Shown piece after piece: positions 9,475-18,491 of a stretch of 37,545 nt of DNA. The translations under genes and the position numbers were made by a program. How positions within the stretch are numbered: the stretch's first letter is position 1; each line of letters opens with the position of its first letter. The stretch is from the NCBI GenBank assembly GCA_029882525.1, contig JAOUKO010000005.1, forward strand, positions 1 to 37,545. The letters run 5' to 3'. The notes beneath the pieces were generated by a model. It did no database searches. It was not told the DNA's origin and was given only the letters and a program-made list of their open reading frames with translations. Source of the DNA: Candidatus Aminicenantota bacterium (GTDB lineage Bacteria; Acidobacteriota; Aminicenantia; Aminicenantales; Aminicenantaceae).

Positions 9475-12195
9475 TTATTCTTTTCCGACCACCACCCTTA
9501 ATCCGGTGTACTCTGCAGGAGGTGTGTGTGTTTCTGATTCATCCCCGGGGCTTAGAGCACAGCGACCGATTATCCTGCCTCCCCCTTTTTCATCCACAGC
9601 CCATTCAGCGACATTCCCTCCTAAGCCATAGATCATTTCTTCTCCAGGGACCAGGAACCTGTCGACAGGAAGAAGAAGAGGAGTGGAGCCCTTGAGGTCT
9701 TTGATTTTTTTCAAAAGGAGCCGGGCATCGTCCGGGTTGAGGGTGTAACCCGCCCAGTAATCCAGAGTATTTCCGCTCTTGCCCGCCCTTTGAGTCAGTT
9801 TTTCAGCTTCCGAAACCGTGGGCAGGCGGAATGCCTTACCCGTTATCTTTTTAAGCCAGTTCACGTATTTTTTCGCTTGTTCGAAAGTCACACTGCTCAC
9901 CGGATAATTACCCGTTCCTTCTTCATACTTGTATTTTTTATCAAAGGAGGCCCACTGGGCACGGGTGATTTCAAACCGGCCGGCCTCCAGATCTCCCACT
10001 TTGACCAGCTCGGGCACAAGATTTTCTTTCATTTTTTGACCATACAAACTTCCGGATCTGGCGAATGTTCTCTCTTTGAAGGCGAGGTCGAGCGGTGACC
10101 TTTTCTTAAAAGCTTCGTTTTCAGGTTCCTCTGTCTTGAAGAAATAGTTGTCAAACCAGGCGATTTCCTCTTTCATTTTGCGCTGCTGGTGGGTGAGCAT
10201 TCCCAGTCCGTGGGGCTGTCCGGGGAATACGATAAATCTGACCGGGGCTTTCCCGATCTGCTGCAGGGCCCGGTAGTATTCCCAGCCCTGCCCGTAGGGG
10301 ACATTGGTGTCCTCGGTGCCGTGGAAAATGATTGTGGGGACCCTCATCTCTTTAAGGTGGAAGATGGGTGATTTCTCGATGTAGTGTTGAAGCTCATCCC
10401 ATGGTGCGCCTTTGAAATAGTAGTTGTCGAAACTCACGCCAAAAGCGCAGTTGCCGTAATCGCTGATCCAGTTGACATCAGCTGCTCCCACTCCTGCGAC
10501 TTTAAAGCGGTCGGTCCAGACCGAGAGACCGATGGTTAGAATTCCGCCGTTCGACCATCCCATGGTTCCCAGCTTATCCGGGTCCACCATTCCTTTCTCC
10601 ACGAGAGAATCGATTCCTTTCAGCAGGTCCGGTATTTCATACTCATAATAATGACCTTTGATGGATTCGGCGAATTTCTGGCCGTAGCCACCAGAGCCAT
10701 GATAGTTGGCTTTGAGGACATAGGCTCCTTTTTGAGCCATGATATTGGGATAGGCTCCCCAGGATTCTCGAAAGGAGTCCGTGTCCACACCAGTGGGACC
10801 ACCATGGATCATGAGAATCAGGGGATAGCGTTTTCCCTTCTGGTAATCATGAGGATAGTAGAGGACGCCTTCGATCTCCTCATCCAGGGCCCCGACCCAC
10901 TTAATCACTTCTGTCCTGGCCTTGGTCTTATTCGTTAAATGGGCGTTGAGTTCTGTGATTTGCCGCTGGGATTTGAGCACGTTGTCTTCCAGCTCACCCA
11001 GAAACCACTGAGCCGGTTGGGATGCGGTCGTGTATACGTAGAGGGCTGTGTTTTTCGTTTTGTGAAGAATGAGGCCGAAGATGTTCGGGTAGTGATCTCC
11101 TTCCAACTCCTTGTAGCTGAATGAGGTGCCAGTCCTGTAATAACGGCGCCATTTGGGCCGGGCTCCGTTAGCCAGTGAAACAATGAAACCATCTTTTCTG
11201 GCCCACAGGCCATAATAGAAGAGACCCCATTGCCAATCCAGAGGCACTTCAAAATGTTCTCTGGTTTCAAGGTCGAAATAATACAGGAAATCCGCTCCGG
11301 GACCGTCGTGGACATAGTCACTGGTGCGCAGCACTGAGAAATAAAAGCCTTTGTCATCCAGAGTCCAGATAAACCTGCGTGGCTTGAATGTCGGGTCAGG
11401 AAAGAGCTCTGTGCTGGATTTATCCTTGATGTTGATCAGAAAGAATTTGGGCTTGATCTTTGCATCCACTCCGTAGCGAACGCTCTGGTCGTTCCGGGTC
11501 AGGACCCATTTTTTATCATTGGATAGCGTAAATGAGTTGATTTGGTCCGTGTTCTCTGTGAGTCGGGTCAGTTTCTTTTTCTTTATGTCGTAAATGAAGA
11601 GCCGGTAAGGAGCCATATGCTCCTGGTCTTCGACGATGTAGGAGGTGTCCTTCCTTTCCTTTTTCTCTTCCTCGAGCAGGGTCATTTTTTCCCTTGTGAG
11701 GACCAGGAAGCGGTCGTCGTCCATCCATTCGTACCCTCTCACTCCGAACGGAAGACTGGTTATCTTCCAGGGCTCGCCTCCACGTTTATCCATGAGCCAG
11801 ATTTGAGAGCCTGAGCCCGGGCTTTTATCATCCGGGCTTTTCCGGCTGCTGAGAAAGCTGATGAGCTTTGCTGATGGTGACCACATCGGATTGTATTCGC
11901 TTGTGTCTCCCCTGGTCAGCTGCAGAGTTTCCGGCTTTTCATCGAGACTGCTGAGAAAAATGTGGCTGATACTTCTGTCTTTTTCTTTATCCGGAATTGT
12001 TTTGACCCATAAAGCCCAGTTTCCATCAGGAGAAATAGAGAAACTGCCTGCTGATTCCTGTCCGGTCACATCTTCTATTTTCCATTCGGTCTGGGAAGCG
12101 CCTTTCTTTTCTTCTGGGTAGAGGCCGACTGCCAGACAGAAGATAAGAAGAGAAACAGAGATAATTTTTTTTACGTCTTTCATCACCTGCTCCAA
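9475..12195 (-). CDS. Exported S9 (prolyl oligopeptidase/acylaminoacyl-peptidase-like) serine peptidase with C-terminal FGE-sulfatase/SUMF1-like domain
   Basis: N-terminal signal peptide; catalytic GWSNGG, HGTEDTNVPYGQG, PGQPHGLGM; C-terminal ~170 aa with RFEITRAQWASF, PVSSVTFEQAKKYVNWLKKITGKAFRLPTVSEAEKL, GLGGNVAEWAVDE, TGLRVV. Confidence 0.9.
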   Translation of the reverse strand: MEQVMKDVKKIISVSLLIFCLAVGLYPEEKKGASQTEWKIEDVTGQESAGSFSISPDGNWALWVKTIPDKEKDRSISHIFLSSLDEKPETLQLTRGDTSEYNPMWSPSAKLISFLSSRKSPDDKSPGSGSQIWLMDKRGGEPWKITSLPFGVRGYEWMDDDRFLVLTREKMTLLEEEKKERKDTSYIVEDQEHMAPYRLFIYDIKKKKLTRLTENTDQINSFTLSNDKKWVLTRNDQSVRYGVDAKIKPKFFLINIKDKSSTELFPDPTFKPRRFIWTLDDKGFYFSVLRTSDYVHDGPGADFLYYFDLETREHFEVPLDWQWGLFYYGLWARKDGFIVSLANGARPKWRRYYRTGTSFSYKELEGDHYPNIFGLILHKTKNTALYVYTTASQPAQWFLGELEDNVLKSQRQITELNAHLTNKTKARTEVIKWVGALDEEIEGVLYYPHDYQKGKRYPLILMIHGGPTGVDTDSFRESWGAYPNIMAQKGAYVLKANYHGSGGYGQKFAESIKGHYYEYEIPDLLKGIDSLVEKGMVDPDKLGTMGWSNGGILTIGLSVWTDRFKVAGVGAADVNWISDYGNCAFGVSFDNYYFKGAPWDELQHYIEKSPIFHLKEMRVPTIIFHGTEDTNVPYGQGWEYYRALQQIGKAPVRFIVFPGQPHGLGMLTHQQRKMKEEIAWFDNYFFKTEEPENEAFKKRSPLDLAFKERTFARSGSLYGQKMKENLVPELVKVGDLEAGRFEITRAQWASFDKKYKYEEGTGNYPVSSVTFEQAKKYVNWLKKITGKAFRLPTVSEAEKLTQRAGKSGNTLDYWAGYTLNPDDARLLLKKIKDLKGSTPLLLPVDRFLVPGEEMIYGLGGNVAEWAVDEKGGGRIIGRCALSPGDESETHTPPAEYTGLRVVVGKE

Positions 12196-12204
12196 ATTTT
12201 TGAG

Positions 12205-13437
12205 TTAGAATTTTGCCAGAAGGTCAGCCACAGCGTCCTTATGAACCATGAAGTTCAGCATCTTTAGCCGAACGAAATCATCCCTGTAGAAGTAATAACC
12301 TTTAAACTGACCTTGGTGAGCACTCCCTCCCGAGTCTTTGATCAGAAACCAGGCATGAGCTCCTGTCTCCTTGTAGCCCACGAGATGGATGGCGTGGTCA
12401 TCGGTCGAGGACCTGTTATAGAACCTGTATTCCCGGCTGTCCTGGTCGATCAGCCGCCGGGGAATGTCAAAGGTGGGGACGATGGCCATGTCATTTTCTC
12501 CGCTGATCCCGGGCTCGGAGACATCCCCGCCCAAAGCCACAGTGTACCCTTGATTTATGGCACTGACGATAGCGGCGTAGAAGTCATCGAGAGGAACGTT
12601 ATAATATTCCTGGCTGTGCCACCAGTTATCCGGGACCTTGAATTCTCCCTTGGTATAAAACGGAAATGACTTCAGGCTCATGAAGCATACATAATCATCC
12701 AGGGGAAGCTTGAGGACATTATCCAGGTATTCCCTTGGAGTCAGGGTCTGGCCGTTGACGGAGATCGCCTCCGGTGGTTTCCCCAGGTGTTTATCCAGGA
12801 TGCTCTTGACGTAGTTGACGGCCTTCTCTTCCTCCCAGTAGCCGTTTGTCTTGCAGAATTCCAGATAATTCTTGATTTCCCGCAGGAGCTTTCCGTGGTC
12901 GTGTTCTGTCTGACCCGGGAGAAGACCCGTGTAATCCGAGGCCCTGACCGCCCCGTAGTCTTTCATCCGGGCTGTCACGGCGTTGTGTTCTGAGCCGTGG
13001 TTAACGTAGGATTCTCCTTTTTCTTTGATATAGCGCCTCGCTTTTTCGACGAATTCCCAGTAGGCCGTGTGCATCTCTGAGAGTTTTACCGGGTCTTTGC
13101 CCATACGCTTCATCTCGGATTCGAGAAAAGATGTTGTCGCAAAGCACCAGCAGGTACCGGTATTGTATTGGCGGATGGGAGGGAAATGGAAATACTGCTT
13201 GAATTCTTCGGGTGAAGCCGGTTTTTCGATACCCGAGAAGTCCAAAGAGAGATACGTCCTGGTTCTTCCTCTGACTTCTCTTGTCCTGTAGACAGCCGCG
13301 TTTTTCTCCTGAAGGTCCTGATCCGATATCTGGATCACCTGTTTTTCGGCCGCTGTCTCCTTCTGGCTGCAGGATATCAGGGAAAAGCTGATGCAGAGAA
13401 TGAGACTTGCGGTCAGGATAAAGCCGGTCTTTTTCAT
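12205..13437 (-). CDS. Papain-fold C1 peptidase (bleomycin hydrolase / PepC-like), predicted lipoprotein
   Basis: NTGTCWCFATTSFLESEMKRM catalytic Cys region; DDHAIHLVGY catalytic His; FLIKDSGG Asn/Asp region. Start reassigned from 13521 to ATG at 13437, which has SD AAGGAGGG, MKKTGFILTASLILC and lipobox LISC. Confidence 0.88.
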   Translation of the reverse strand: MKKTGFILTASLILCISFSLISCSQKETAAEKQVIQISDQDLQEKNAAVYRTREVRGRTRTYLSLDFSGIEKPASPEEFKQYFHFPPIRQYNTGTCWCFATTSFLESEMKRMGKDPVKLSEMHTAYWEFVEKARRYIKEKGESYVNHGSEHNAVTARMKDYGAVRASDYTGLLPGQTEHDHGKLLREIKNYLEFCKTNGYWEEEKAVNYVKSILDKHLGKPPEAISVNGQTLTPREYLDNVLKLPLDDYVCFMSLKSFPFYTKGEFKVPDNWWHSQEYYNVPLDDFYAAIVSAINQGYTVALGGDVSEPGISGENDMAIVPTFDIPRRLIDQDSREYRFYNRSSTDDHAIHLVGYKETGAHAWFLIKDSGGSAHQGQFKGYYFYRDDFVRLKMLNFMVHKDAVADLLAKF

Positions 13438-13596
13438 AAGGCCCTCCTTTAAAATCATGTCGTTCAGGCTCAAGCGCCTGTGTTGTGTCTTATTATAAAA
13501 GCAGTATCCCTTTGGATTCAAACTTTTTTTTAAGAAACCTGAGGGCTTGTCCTCTTCCGCGCGTTGGTGTATCCTTTATGACTCAGAGGAGATGAA

Positions 13597-14448
13597 GTGA
13601 AGACCATGAGAAGGATCTGCTTTTTCCTTGTTCTTCTGGGAATCCTATCCGCATTCGCGGCGTCCATGTCCTTGGAAGAGGATATTCAAATCACCCTTCA
13701 AGAGAAAAGGATCAAGGATTTTGACCTTTCCGGGCTTTCCCTTGTGTTTTACCTGAACATCGAGAATTTGTCCTCGAGGACGTATTATCTTTCCAGCTAT
13801 GATTACGGTTTTCTTGTTAATCAACAGGAATTCTTCCGTCTGCAGAGGTCTCTGGAGAGCATGATCAAGATTGAGCCCAGGAAAAACAAGCTTCTCTCTT
13901 TTCCTATAAAGATCACCTTTGCCCACCTTTTCCGGCTTGTCGAGGGAATTGAAAAGGCAGACAAGGCTGAGGGAGCGTGGACTGGCTCCATAGCCTTTTC
14001 CGATGGCAAGAGAGAAAGAGGAAGGCTTTCCTTTGACTTCTCGGGTGAATTCCCTATCTTCAAGAAGCCAGAGTTTAAGTTCATTTCCCTTCAGGTGAGA
14101 GACCTGACCATCGGCGGAGCGGATACAGTCTTTGAGGCAAGTTTTGCCAATCCCAATGCCTTTGACCTGACTGTGGAGAGGATCAGCTACAACTATTTTC
14201 TGAGGGACAGCCTGGTTGGCGAGGGCACCGTCAAGGAGAAGAAGGATGTCAAAAGCAAGGGAGAAGCAGCTTTCTCTTTTCCTATGCTTATGAATTTTTT
14301 TGAGGTGGGAAAGGAAGTTTTTACCATGCTCCAGAGAAGTTCCTCCCTCTGCCGGTTTTCCGGAGAGGTCGAGGTGACGACAGAATGGGGCAGGTTGAAA
14401 ATCCCTTTTGACAAGACCGATAGAGTCATCATCTCCAGAAATCCTTGA
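13597..14448 (+). CDS. Exported LEA type 2 (LEA14-like) domain protein
   Basis: Signal peptide MRRICFFLVLLGILSAFAASM; tandem LEA14-like segments (LSLVFYLNIENLSSRTYYLSSYDYGFLVN; ADTVFEASFANPNAFDLTVERISYNYFL). Confidence 0.7.
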   Translation: MKTMRRICFFLVLLGILSAFAASMSLEEDIQITLQEKRIKDFDLSGLSLVFYLNIENLSSRTYYLSSYDYGFLVNQQEFFRLQRSLESMIKIEPRKNKLLSFPIKITFAHLFRLVEGIEKADKAEGAWTGSIAFSDGKRERGRLSFDFSGEFPIFKKPEFKFISLQVRDLTIGGADTVFEASFANPNAFDLTVERISYNYFLRDSLVGEGTVKEKKDVKSKGEAAFSFPMLMNFFEVGKEVFTMLQRSSSLCRFSGEVEVTTEWGRLKIPFDKTDRVIISRNP

Positions 14449-14469
14449 GAGGGATTCATTCTCAACCCG

Positions 14470-15333
14470 ATGATCAGTGTTATCATCCCCACATACAACC
14501 GAGCGTCGTTTTTAGGAGAGGCTATACGATCCGTCCTGGACCAGGAATATTTCGTTCAAAATGGTCCTTCTTGCTTCGAGCTTTTAGTGATCGATGACGG
14601 CTCGACGGACAATTCACGCGAGATCGTGCGTTCGTTCGGAGACAACCTGAAATACGTCTTCCAGCAGCATAGGGGTGTTAGTGCTGCCCGAAACCACGGT
14701 CTTGAACTTGCCCGGGGAGATTATATCGCCTTTCTGGACTCGGATGACCTCTGGAAAAAAGAAAAGACAGGCGTTCAGATGAGCTTCATGAAGGCCTTTC
14801 CTGAGGCCATGGTCTGCTGCACAGAGGAGACCTGGATAAGAAGGGGCAGGTTCGTGAATCCCAAGAAAAAACACCGGAAGTATTCCGGATGGATTTTCGA
14901 CAAGGTTCTCCCTCTCTGCCTGTTGAGCCTTTCTTCTGCGTTGTTCAAGATGGAATTGTTTGAGGAGATAGGAAGGTTTGATGAGGAACTGCCGGCTTGT
15001 GAGGATTATGACCTGGGGATTCGGATAGCAGCGAAGTATCCCATCCACCTGCTTCCCCGGCCGTTGATCGTCAAGAGGGGAGGACACGCTGACCAGCTCT
15101 CCAGGAAATACTGGGGGATGGACAGATTCAGGGTCAAAGCTTTGGAGAAAGCTCTGCAGCTTGACGTGACTTCACAGCAGGAGCAGCTTGTCAGGCAGGA
15201 GCTGGTGAGGAAGTACAAAGTCTTGGCCGGGGGATTCGAAAAAAGAGATAATCGGGTAGAAATGAAGGAATGCATGGCCCGCATAGAGAAGTATAGGTTT
15301 AGAGAGCAAAATGATGGAACGGAGGTAAAATGA
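14470..15333 (+). CDS. Family 2 glycosyltransferase
   Basis: MISVIIPTYNRASFLGEAIRSVLDQ; IDDGSTDNS; ARNHGLELARGDYIAFLDSDDLW. Confidence 0.92.
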   Translation: MISVIIPTYNRASFLGEAIRSVLDQEYFVQNGPSCFELLVIDDGSTDNSREIVRSFGDNLKYVFQQHRGVSAARNHGLELARGDYIAFLDSDDLWKKEKTGVQMSFMKAFPEAMVCCTEETWIRRGRFVNPKKKHRKYSGWIFDKVLPLCLLSLSSALFKMELFEEIGRFDEELPACEDYDLGIRIAAKYPIHLLPRPLIVKRGGHADQLSRKYWGMDRFRVKALEKALQLDVTSQQEQLVRQELVRKYKVLAGGFEKRDNRVEMKECMARIEKYRFREQNDGTEVK

Positions 15334-15845
15334 GCGTTTTAGAAATCATCCAAAAAAGACGGAGTGTGAGGAGATACAAAGGAAATCCTATTCCTCAGGA
15401 TGTCTTCCTGCGGGTACTTGAAGCCGCCCGCCTGGCACCCTCGGGAAAAAATTATCAACCCTGGAAATTCATCATCGTCCAGGAGGAGGGTTTGAAAAAA
15501 AAGGTAGCCAAGGCATCTGCGGAACAGTATTTTATAGCCGAAGCAGCGCTGATCATCGTAGCCTGTGGCTTTCCTGAAAATTGCTATTCACGTATGGGCC
15601 GCTACATGAAGTCCTGGCCTGTGGATGTGGCCATTGCCCTGGAGCATCTCATCCTCCAGGCTGAGGAAGAGGGGCTGGGGACGTGCTGGATCGGATCTTT
15701 CGAGGAGAAGGAGGTTAAAGCTCTGCTGAACATCCCCGAAGAGGTCAGAGTACTGGCCCTGACTCCCCTGGGATATCCGGATCAGACGCCGTCTGACCGG
15801 GGCCGGAAGAGCTTGGACGAGATCATATCTTACGATAGCTATTGA
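15330..15845 (+). CDS. Nitroreductase family protein
   Basis: MSVLEIIQKRRSVRRYKGNPIP; ARLAPSGKNYQPWKFIIV; EEEGLGTCWIGSF. Confidence 0.92.
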   Translation: MSVLEIIQKRRSVRRYKGNPIPQDVFLRVLEAARLAPSGKNYQPWKFIIVQEEGLKKKVAKASAEQYFIAEAALIIVACGFPENCYSRMGRYMKSWPVDVAIALEHLILQAEEEGLGTCWIGSFEEKEVKALLNIPEEVRVLALTPLGYPDQTPSDRGRKSLDEIISYDSY

Positions 15846-15894
15846 GCCAATTGATAGTCATGGATGTGGAGAGGCTTACGACTGTTAATGTGAA

Positions 15895-16725
15895 TTGACC
15901 AAATGCATACATCCCATTATAATGGAGTCTTTTAAGAGGCAAGAGATGCTGGATGATGTGGTGATTTCCAAGGCCATTATCGAGAGCTACACCAAGGAGA
16001 TTCTGGAGAGCCTGGAATCCGACGTGATCATCTGCGGCGGGGGACCCTCTGGACTCTGCGCAGCCTATTATCTGGCCCAAGAAGGTTTCAAGGTGGTGGT
16101 CTTTGAGAGAACGCTCAGGCCCGGAGGGGGAATGCCTGGGGGCGGAATGATGTTCAACAAGATTGTCGTCCAGGAGGAATCCAAGCCCGTTCTGGATGAG
16201 CTGGGAGTGACCACCACCCATTACAAGGAGAACTACTATCTGGCCTCATCTCTTGAGACTTTAGGAGTGCTGCTCAGCCAGGCCATCAAAAAAGGAGCCC
16301 ATGTTTTCAACTGCATCTCTGCAGAGGATGTTCTGGTCTACGATAATAAAGTTCAAGGTGTCGTGATCAACTGGACAGCAGCCGCTGTGGCCAATTTTCA
16401 TGTGGACCCGCTCACTGCTCGAAGTTCCTGCGTGGTGGATGCGACCGGCCATGCGGCTGAGATCGCTCATGTTGTCAGCCGGAAGTCAGGAGCCAAACTG
16501 ATGACCCCTACGGGCGAAGTGGTCGGAGAAAAACCCATGTGGGCGGAGAAAGGAGAAAAGGTCCTCCTGACCAACACCAAGGAGATCTTCCCGAACCTCT
16601 ATGTCTGTGGAATGGCAGCCAATGCTGTTTTCGGCGGCCCCAGGATGGGGCCCATTTTTGGAGGGATGCTGCTTTCCGGCCAGAAGGTGGCCCGGCTGCT
16701 CAGCGAGAGATTGCGTCAAAAATAA
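15895..16725 (+). CDS. thi4: Sulfide-dependent-type thiazole synthase Thi4 (archaeal/prokaryotic Thi4 family); true start could be 15922 or 15946
   Basis: SDVIICGGGPSGLCAAYYLAQEGFKVVVFERTLRPGGGMPGGGMMFNKIVVQ; INWTAAAVANFHVDPLTARSSCVVDATGH; GPRMGPIFGGMLLSGQKVA. Confidence 0.9.
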   Translation: MTKCIHPIIMESFKRQEMLDDVVISKAIIESYTKEILESLESDVIICGGGPSGLCAAYYLAQEGFKVVVFERTLRPGGGMPGGGMMFNKIVVQEESKPVLDELGVTTTHYKENYYLASSLETLGVLLSQAIKKGAHVFNCISAEDVLVYDNKVQGVVINWTAAAVANFHVDPLTARSSCVVDATGHAAEIAHVVSRKSGAKLMTPTGEVVGEKPMWAEKGEKVLLTNTKEIFPNLYVCGMAANAVFGGPRMGPIFGGMLLSGQKVARLLSERLRQK

Positions 16726-17529
16726 TTAAAACCAGTAGTTTAATCCCACGGAAAGCTGGTATCCACTCAAGTCAAAGGGATCGAATCCTTCAAAGGATGC
16801 ATCGGCTCCTTCTTTGAATTTTCCCTGAACGTAATTGTATTTCAATTCGACTTCGATCGAAAATCTCTGAGCCACGGGCACCATCATCCCGGCGAAACCA
16901 TGATACCCGATCGTTATCCGGCTGTCTTCCCGGGCATCGGTGTAGTAGACAGGATAGACAGGAATATCTGCATCCAAGACTGGGTCATAGTAAGTGTATG
17001 AAGTGTCATTAAAATCGGCCATGTCACCCCGAATCCTGACATACCAGAGATAGACACCAACACCCCCGCCTATGTAGGGAATCATCTTCCCTTTTCTTCC
17101 CAGAGGAGTGAGCTTCAAGGAGAACTGGATAGGGGTAATGGACACGCTAAAACTGTGGAAGATGTTGAACATTTCATCAGAGAAGAAGTCCTCTTCGTAG
17201 CCATTCGGAAAAGCAAGATCATCAGCTATCCCAAAAACACTTCCATAGACGCCAAAATAATTTTCATAGATTCCACCTTTGTTCTTCGTATAGCTGTCGA
17301 CGCCGATGGTGAAGCTCAATTCTTTTGTCAAGAAGTATTCATAGGAGAAAGCGAAGTTGGAATTGTAGAAGTGGGTTTTCCCGAAATTCATGTTTTCGAA
17401 CTCAATATCCCAGAGGTCGCTCTGCGCCTGAGGGATAAAGAATCCTACTTTGAAAGTTAGGATCCCCGAGAAAGCCAGGCTTGGAGTCAGAAGTATCAAA
17501 GCCAAGAGAATGATCAAGTATTTTTTCAT
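16726..17529 (-). CDS. Predicted outer-membrane beta-barrel protein
   Basis: Signal peptide MKKYLIILLALILLTPSLAFSG; alternating amphipathic strands; C-terminal aromatic YQLSVGLNYWF. Confidence 0.72.
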   Translation of the reverse strand: MKKYLIILLALILLTPSLAFSGILTFKVGFFIPQAQSDLWDIEFENMNFGKTHFYNSNFAFSYEYFLTKELSFTIGVDSYTKNKGGIYENYFGVYGSVFGIADDLAFPNGYEEDFFSDEMFNIFHSFSVSITPIQFSLKLTPLGRKGKMIPYIGGGVGVYLWYVRIRGDMADFNDTSYTYYDPVLDADIPVYPVYYTDAREDSRITIGYHGFAGMMVPVAQRFSIEVELKYNYVQGKFKEGADASFEGFDPFDLSGYQLSVGLNYWF

Positions 17530-17839
17530 CTTTTTCTCCTCTCACTCAATCATATGCAAAAGTTATGCCAAATGGAATCCAGAGTAAATTCCTTGTCTGT
17601 TGTGCCCTAAAAAGGTCAACTGTCCTCTTCTCCACAGCATTTTTTATTCAAAATTACTGTTCGTAAATCGGATAGCCCAGGAAGCCAGGAGAAGGAGCGG
17701 GATCGATCACGCAACCTGTTGGGCCACTCCTTTATCATTATATACGAAAGAGAAATTCGAGGAAAGAGGCTGTCTCTCTCGGAAATGTGTCCTGAAATGT
17801 TGAGTCCCGACACTCTTTTGATTTACTATAAAGAAAAAG

Positions 17840-18490
17840 ATGGCTGTTGAAACGAGAATAATCAGGATCAAACCGGACCGGGTAGGGCCGGATGTGATCG
17901 CGCTTATAGCTGGTGTCCTGCGCAAGGACGGCGTCATGGCTTACCCTACAGATACTTTTTACGGGCTGGGAGCGAGCTGTTTTTCAAAGAGAGCCATCCA
18001 GAGAATCTACCGGTTGAAGAAGAGAGAGCGTGCCAAGCCGCTCTCCATCCTCGTTTCCGACCTGGGAATGGTCCGCAGCCTGGCCGTCGGGATTCCTCGC
18101 TTATTCTGGCAGCTGGCCGAGGAGTTCTGGCCGGGACCTCTGACTCTTGTCCTGAAAGCATCCTCCAGTCTTCCTGAAGAGATACTCGGTCCGGAGGGTT
18201 CCGTGGGGATCCGACTGCCCGCTCTTCCCTGGCTGAGAGGGTTGATCAGCAAGGCTGCTTTCCCGATAACAGGCACCAGCGCCAACATTTCCGGTGAGAA
18301 GGAGATCGAAAATCCAGAGGATGTCATCGCTTCTTTCTCCGGTATGGTTGACCTTATCGTTGACGGAGGGAGGACAGAAGGAGGACTTCCCTCTACTGTG
18401 GTGGACCTTGCCTCCCCTGATCCAGTGATAGTAAGAGAAGGGGCCGTGCCCCGTTCGATTCTCGATGGATATCTTCAGGAAAGGTCCTGA
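17840..18490 (+). CDS. L-threonylcarbamoyladenylate synthase family (Sua5/YciO/YrdC)
   Basis: GVMAYPTDTFYGLGASCFSKRAIQRIYRLKKRERAKPLSILVSD; PGPLTLVLKAS; GSVGIRLPALPW; PITGTSANISGE; STVVDLASPDPVIVREGA. Confidence 0.93.
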   Translation: MAVETRIIRIKPDRVGPDVIALIAGVLRKDGVMAYPTDTFYGLGASCFSKRAIQRIYRLKKRERAKPLSILVSDLGMVRSLAVGIPRLFWQLAEEFWPGPLTLVLKASSSLPEEILGPEGSVGIRLPALPWLRGLISKAAFPITGTSANISGEKEIENPEDVIASFSGMVDLIVDGGRTEGGLPSTVVDLASPDPVIVREGAVPRSILDGYLQERS

Positions 18491-18491
18491 A

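Noticed and set aside
15846-15945. Possible TPP riboswitch upstream of thi4
   Set aside because: No CUGAGA or ACCUGAUCUGGAUAAUACCAGCG-like THI-box conserved segments could be found.
17590-17839. tRNA-like or decayed-gene segment in the intergenic region before sua5
   Set aside because: No clear T-loop (GGTTCRANYCC) plus paired acceptor stem; short ORFs on both strands have no recognisable features.
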